DNA from: Dorea_D hominis
GTDB taxonomy: Bacteria; Bacillota; Clostridia; Lachnospirales; Lachnospiraceae
Assembly (NCBI RefSeq): GCF_014287705.1
Contig: NZ_JACOOY010000014.1
Span: forward strand, 17,452-81,451
DNA length: 64,000 nt
Direction of reading: 5' to 3'
Made by a program: the position numbers and the translations under genes. Under the pieces are notes generated by a model. It was not told the DNA's origin. It saw nothing but the letters and a program-made list of their open reading frames with translations, and did no database searches. Positions 60,464 through 64,000 of this stretch are shown piece by piece (the first letter of the stretch is position 1; each line of letters begins with the position of its first letter).

Positions 60464-60487
60464 ATAAAAAAGAATGGAGAATAAAAA

Positions 60488-61657
60488 ATGACAGAGAAAT
60501 TAATGGAAACTTTTCAGAATCTTTTCGGTGCCGACGGAGATATCCGCACGTATTTCGCACCTGGACGCGTAAACTTGATCGGAGAACATACAGATTATAA
60601 TGGCGGACACGTATTTCCATGTGCATTAACACTTGGAACTTATGCGGTAGCAAGAAAAAGAGACGACCGTGTTCTCCGCTTCTATTCTGAAAACTTCGCT
60701 TCCCTTGGTGTGATTGAGACAAGTCTTGATGACCTTGTACCAGATGAAAAAGCAGACTGGACAAACTATCCAAAGGGAGTGATGTGGACATTCGAGAAAC
60801 GCGGCTACAAACTTCCGCAGGGAATGGACATTGCTATTTACGGTGATATTCCAAACGGTTCCGGACTGTCCTCTTCTGCTTCCCTGGAAGTACTGACAGG
60901 TATTGTGTTAAAAGATATGTTTGGATTTGATGAGATTACGATGCCGGAGATTGCACAGATCGGACAGTATTCTGAAAATAACTTCAATGGTTGCAACTGT
61001 GGAATCATGGATCAGTTTGCAAGTGCCATGGGTAAAAAAGACAATGCGATTTTCCTTGACACAAATACTCTGGAATACGAATATGCACCGGTTGTACTCC
61101 CAGATGCAAAAATCGTTATCACAAACAGTAAAGTAAAACACAGTCTTGTAGATTCTGCATACAATGACCGCAGAAGTGAATGTGAAACTGCTCTGGAAGA
61201 ACTGAAATCCGAAATGCCGATCGTTACTCTCGACGATCTTACGGAAGCAGAGTTCGAAGCACACAAAGATACAATCAAAGATCCTGTAAGACAGCTCCGT
61301 GCAAAACATGCTGTATACGAAAACCAGCGAACCATCCGTGCAGTCGCTGCATTGAAAGCAAACAATATTGAAGAATTTGGTAAATTGATGAACGAATCCC
61401 ACATTTCTCTAAAAAATGATTACGAAGTATCCTGCGAAGAAATCGATATTCTCGTAGACCTTGCATGGGAAATCCCGGGCGTTATCGGTTCCCGTATCAC
61501 AGGAGGCGGATTCGGCGGATGTACTGTCAGCATTGTAAAAAACGATGCGGTTGATACATTTATCGAAAAAGTTGGTAACGGATATAAAGAGCAGACCGGA
61601 AACACTGCTGAGTTCTATGTTGTAGAAGTTGGCGATGGCGCACACCGTCTGAGCTAG
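60488..61657 (+). CDS. galK: Galactokinase
   Basis: 389 residues. Phosphorylates alpha-D-galactose at C1, first Leloir step after mutarotation. GHMP-kinase signatures are complete: galactose-binding PGRVNLIGEHTDYNGG (about 26-41), ATP loop GSGLSSSASLEVL (about 124-136) and the C-terminal GGGFGGCTVSIV. galT follows 11 bp on, so galactose 1-phosphate is passed to the next enzyme. Confidence 0.97.
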   Translation: MTEKLMETFQNLFGADGDIRTYFAPGRVNLIGEHTDYNGGHVFPCALTLGTYAVARKRDDRVLRFYSENFASLGVIETSLDDLVPDEKADWTNYPKGVMWTFEKRGYKLPQGMDIAIYGDIPNGSGLSSSASLEVLTGIVLKDMFGFDEITMPEIAQIGQYSENNFNGCNCGIMDQFASAMGKKDNAIFLDTNTLEYEYAPVVLPDAKIVITNSKVKHSLVDSAYNDRRSECETALEELKSEMPIVTLDDLTEAEFEAHKDTIKDPVRQLRAKHAVYENQRTIRAVAALKANNIEEFGKLMNESHISLKNDYEVSCEEIDILVDLAWEIPGVIGSRITGGGFGGCTVSIVKNDAVDTFIEKVGNGYKEQTGNTAEFYVVEVGDGAHRLS

Positions 61658-61668
61658 GAGGAATTCAG

Positions 61669-63162
61669 ATGTTATATGAAAATATCAGACATTTAGTAGA
61701 CTATGGAATCAGAACCGGACTGACACCGGAATGTGAACGGATCTATACAACAAATCTTCTGTTAGATCTTTTTCACGAAGATAACTACGAAGAGCCGGAA
61801 GCTGTGGCTTATGGCTCTCCGGATCTTGAAACAATCCTTGCAAACCTTTTAAATATTGCCGTAGAACGTGGAATCATTGAAGACAATGTTGTTTACCGCG
61901 ATCTCTTCGACACAAAGCTTATGAACTGTCTGCTTCCAAGACCCGCACAGGTACAGGCAGCTTTCTGGGAAAAATATGCTATTTCCCCAGAAAAAGCAAC
62001 GGACTATTATTATAAATTCAGTCAGGACAGTGATTACATCCGCCGCTACCGCGTAGCAAAAGACCTGAAGTGGAAAGTCGATTCTCCATACGGTGAAATT
62101 GACATTACAATCAATTTATCCAAACCGGAGAAAGATCCAAAAGCAATCGCTGCCGCAAGAAATGCTGCCGCAAGCAGCTACCCGAAATGTCAGCTTTGCA
62201 TGGAAAATGAAGGTTACGCCGGAAGAGTCAATCATCCGGCGAGAGAAAACCACCGTATTATTCCGATTACGATCAATCAGAGTAACTGGGGATTCCAGTA
62301 TTCCCCATATGTATACTATAATGAGCACTGCATCGTCTTTAATGGTGAACATGTGCCAATGAAGATCGACCGTGCTGCATTTACCAAATTATTTGATTTT
62401 ATCAAATTATTTCCACATTATTTCCTTGGTTCCAATGCCGATCTTCCGATTGTCGGTGGCTCTATCTTAAGCCACGATCATTTTCAGGGCGGACACTATA
62501 CATTCGCCATGGCGAAAGCAAAAATCGAACTTCCGGTAACGATTCCGGGATATGAAGATGTGGAAGCCGGTATTGTAAAATGGCCATTATCCGTACTTCG
62601 CATCCGCAGCAAAGACACATCACGCCTGATCGATCTTGCGGAACATGTATTAAACTGCTGGAGATCTTATACGGATGAAGATGCATTTATTTATGCTGAA
62701 ACAAACGGTGAACCGCACAACACGATTACACCGATTGCCAGAAAAAACGGTGATACTTATGAGCTGGATCTGACACTTCGCAACAACATTACGACCGACG
62801 AACATCCGTTAGGTGTTTATCACCCGCATGCACAGTATCATCATATTAAGAAGGAAAATATCGGACTGATCGAAGTTATGGGACTTGCCGTACTTCCATC
62901 CCGTCTGAAAGAAGAACTGGAACTTCTTGCCGATTACATTGTAAATGGCAAAGATATCCGTTCAAACAAAAAAATCGAAAAGCATGCAGACTGGGTAGAA
63001 GAATTTCTTCCGACTTACGACAATATTACAAAAGAAAATGTTATGGAAATCCTTCAGAAAGAGGTTGGCAACGTCTTCACACACGTACTGGAAGATGCCG
63101 GTGTATATAAATGCACCGAACAGGGACGTGCTGATTTTCTGAAATTTATTCACACGCTGTAA
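61669..63162 (+). CDS. galT: Galactose-1-phosphate uridylyltransferase, type 2 (Firmicute GalT)
   Basis: 497 residues, the long Firmicute form. Exchanges UMP between UDP-glucose and galactose 1-phosphate. Characteristic segments are MNCLLPRPAQVQAAFWEKY, FQYSPYVYYNEHCIVFNGEH, GGSILSHDHFQGG (His residues of the active site) and YHPHAQYHHIKKENIGLIEV. GGAGG precedes the ATG. No galE is in the window. About 135 bp after its end comes a short unassigned transcript region. Confidence 0.96.
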   Translation: MLYENIRHLVDYGIRTGLTPECERIYTTNLLLDLFHEDNYEEPEAVAYGSPDLETILANLLNIAVERGIIEDNVVYRDLFDTKLMNCLLPRPAQVQAAFWEKYAISPEKATDYYYKFSQDSDYIRRYRVAKDLKWKVDSPYGEIDITINLSKPEKDPKAIAAARNAAASSYPKCQLCMENEGYAGRVNHPARENHRIIPITINQSNWGFQYSPYVYYNEHCIVFNGEHVPMKIDRAAFTKLFDFIKLFPHYFLGSNADLPIVGGSILSHDHFQGGHYTFAMAKAKIELPVTIPGYEDVEAGIVKWPLSVLRIRSKDTSRLIDLAEHVLNCWRSYTDEDAFIYAETNGEPHNTITPIARKNGDTYELDLTLRNNITTDEHPLGVYHPHAQYHHIKKENIGLIEVMGLAVLPSRLKEELELLADYIVNGKDIRSNKKIEKHADWVEEFLPTYDNITKENVMEILQKEVGNVFTHVLEDAGVYKCTEQGRADFLKFIHTL

Positions 63163-63401
63163 GAAAAAATGCCTTCCCTGACCATTATAAAATCCTTTAG
63201 GTTAGGATAAGATTTTCTTAAGAAATTTTATAAACATTTCCAGTTTTTGTCATATTGCCGTCACAATTTGCTTATATACTAACAGTATCAACTAAAGAGG
63301 ACGTCGGATGTATAGCCTGGGGAGTAGCTCTTATGTCTGCCGGACCTCGCCTAGACAATTACTGAATAACAGTTTATATAGATTTTTCATTTTACCCTCT
63401 C
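63163..63401 (+). other. Post-galT region with a short candidate ORF or small RNA
   Basis: AT-rich to about 63290, with a TATACT (63275-63280) but no good -35. A 38-codon ORF follows at 63308-63424 (ATG after AGAGGAC) starting MYSLGSSSYVCRTSPRQLLN, which runs into the terminator stem. GTCGG and CCGGAC sequences flank a GGAGTAGCTC hairpin, so a structured RNA is as likely as a peptide. No family recognised. Confidence 0.25.
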
Positions 63402-63440
63402 AAAAAGACCGGTGCACCACCTGATGCACCGGTCTTTCTT
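63402..63440. terminator. Bidirectional terminator between galT side and xpt
   Basis: 13-bp stem AAAGACCGGTGCA / TGCACCGGTCTTT with an 8-nt loop; A-rich and T-rich flanks on both sides. The minus-strand orientation ends xpt. Confidence 0.8.
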
Positions 63441-63924
63441 TACTGCTCTCTGAAATAAACTTCTCCTGTCTCAGTGTTCATATTGTCAACGATCGCCAGC
63501 GACTCTAACTGGAATCCCAGATTACGGATGACTCTTCCACCTGCCTGGAATCCCTTCTCAATTACAATTCCGATGCCTTCTACGGTTGCACCGGCAGACT
63601 GCACAATCTGGATCAATCCCTGAAGTGCACATCCGTTTGCAAGGAAATCATCAATTAATAACACATGGTCATCTTCGCTTAAAAATTTCTTCGCAACAAT
63701 AACCTGGTTCTTGCATTTGTGTGTAAAAGATTCTACTTCTGCTACATACATTTCACCTTCCAGATTGATGCTCTTCGTCTTCTTCGCAAATACAACCGGT
63801 GCGTTAAAATACTGTGCTACAATACAGGCAATTCCGATACCGGAAGCTTCTATTGTAAGAATCTTATTAATATTCTTGCCTTCAAAACGTCTCTTAAATT
63901 CCTTACCGATCTCATTAAACAGTT
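63440..63924 (-). CDS. xpt: Xanthine phosphoribosyltransferase, N-terminus cut by a fold-back
   Basis: About 161 C-terminal residues are readable, starting LFNEIGKEFKRRFEGKNINK. Salvages xanthine to XMP. The PRPP-binding loop is LLIDDFLANGCALQGLIQIV, and KILTIEASGIGIA and NAPVVFAKKTK are typical Xpt segments. The ATG at 63751 is internal, not the start. Upstream of 63924 the minus-strand reading is no longer Xpt: the next true coding bases (LNHQMDIELFNE) are instead on the plus strand at 63926-63965. Confidence 0.88.
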
Positions 63925-64000
63925 TCCTAAATCATCAGATGGATATTGAACTGTTTAATGAGATCGGTAAGGAATTTAAGAGACGTTTTGAAGGCAAGAA
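63873..64000. repeat. Perfect 52-bp inverted repeat (fold-back) at the window end
   Basis: 63873-63924 is the exact reverse complement of 63949-64000, separated by 24 bp. Both arms and the spacer are xpt coding sequence, with the spacer and right arm in the opposite orientation to the gene body. The pattern is that of a template-switch chimera at a contig end. Confidence 0.9.

Noticed and set aside
63440..63751. Short ORF starting MYVAEVES as the xpt gene
   Set aside because: The frame continues upstream with strong Xpt similarity, so this ATG is internal.

Overview
The window looks like chromosomal DNA of a spore-forming anaerobe in the Lachnospiraceae (Clostridia). It has moderate GC content, AGGAGG-type ribosome binding sites, T-box and FMN riboswitch control, the complete [FeFe]-hydrogenase maturation set hydE-hydG-hydF, the spoIIA-sigF-spoVA sporulation block, a type 2 galT, and J-domain/DUF5685 and TIGR04002-type genes that I associate with this family. 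This placement is inference from gene content; there is no 16S. I see no prophage, insertion sequence or CRISPR array.

Layout. 1-5.6 kb: the 3' part of a class 3 aldehyde dehydrogenase, a membrane-anchored polysaccharide deacetylase, and convergent to it a surface protein with Ig-like repeats plus a kinase-dead pseudokinase-TM-TPR protein. 5.9-8.9 kb: a glpK / half-length DUF1667 protein / PPi-type phosphofructokinase operon. 9.1-9.5 kb: a densely folded intergenic element and tRNA-Arg(ACG). 9.6-13.0 kb: a five-gene minus-strand run (DUF5685, J-domain protein, membrane protein, hypoxanthine-DNA glycosylase, zinc macrodomain). 13.1-17.2 kb: hydE (behind an attenuator-like leader), hydG, hydF (behind three DnaA-box-like 9-mers). 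17.5-22.4 kb: a polyamine ABC transporter operon with its XRE-cupin regulator, in which PotC and PotD are fused and PotA carries a large insertion in its TOBE domain. 22.7-26.9 kb: ribU under an FMN riboswitch, a YitT protein and Tex. 27-30.2 kb: lipid and phosphate-ester enzymes behind a TetR regulator.

30.4-37.1 kb: an SfsA-MutY fusion, a small alarmone synthetase, a corrinoid adenosyltransferase, a PTS-IIC-like protein, two small unknown proteins and a Na/Pi cotransporter. 37.2-41.9 kb: spoIIAA-spoIIAB-sigF, a 55-residue membrane protein behind a good sigma-G/F-type promoter, then spoVAA to spoVAE. 42-49.7 kb: a TPR membrane protein, a 44-residue ORF, folC, an LTA-synthase-like enzyme and valS under a T-box with a probable GTA specifier. 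50-57.2 kb: a secreted Ig-like protein, an AEC transporter, L-serine dehydratase, a DctPQM TRAP transporter and its likely GntR regulator. 57.4-59.5 kb: pyridoxamine kinase, an ECF S-component and a small radical SAM protein. 59.5-63.2 kb: an AraC regulator, galK and galT. 63.4-64 kb: xpt, interrupted by a perfect 52-bp fold-back at the window end.

The observations I rate highest are the PotA TOBE insertion, the branched-stem element beside tRNA-Arg, the hydE attenuator-like leader, the DUF5685/J-protein operon with isoprenoid-synthase-like Asp motifs, and the terminal fold-back, which is most simply a contig-end artefact.
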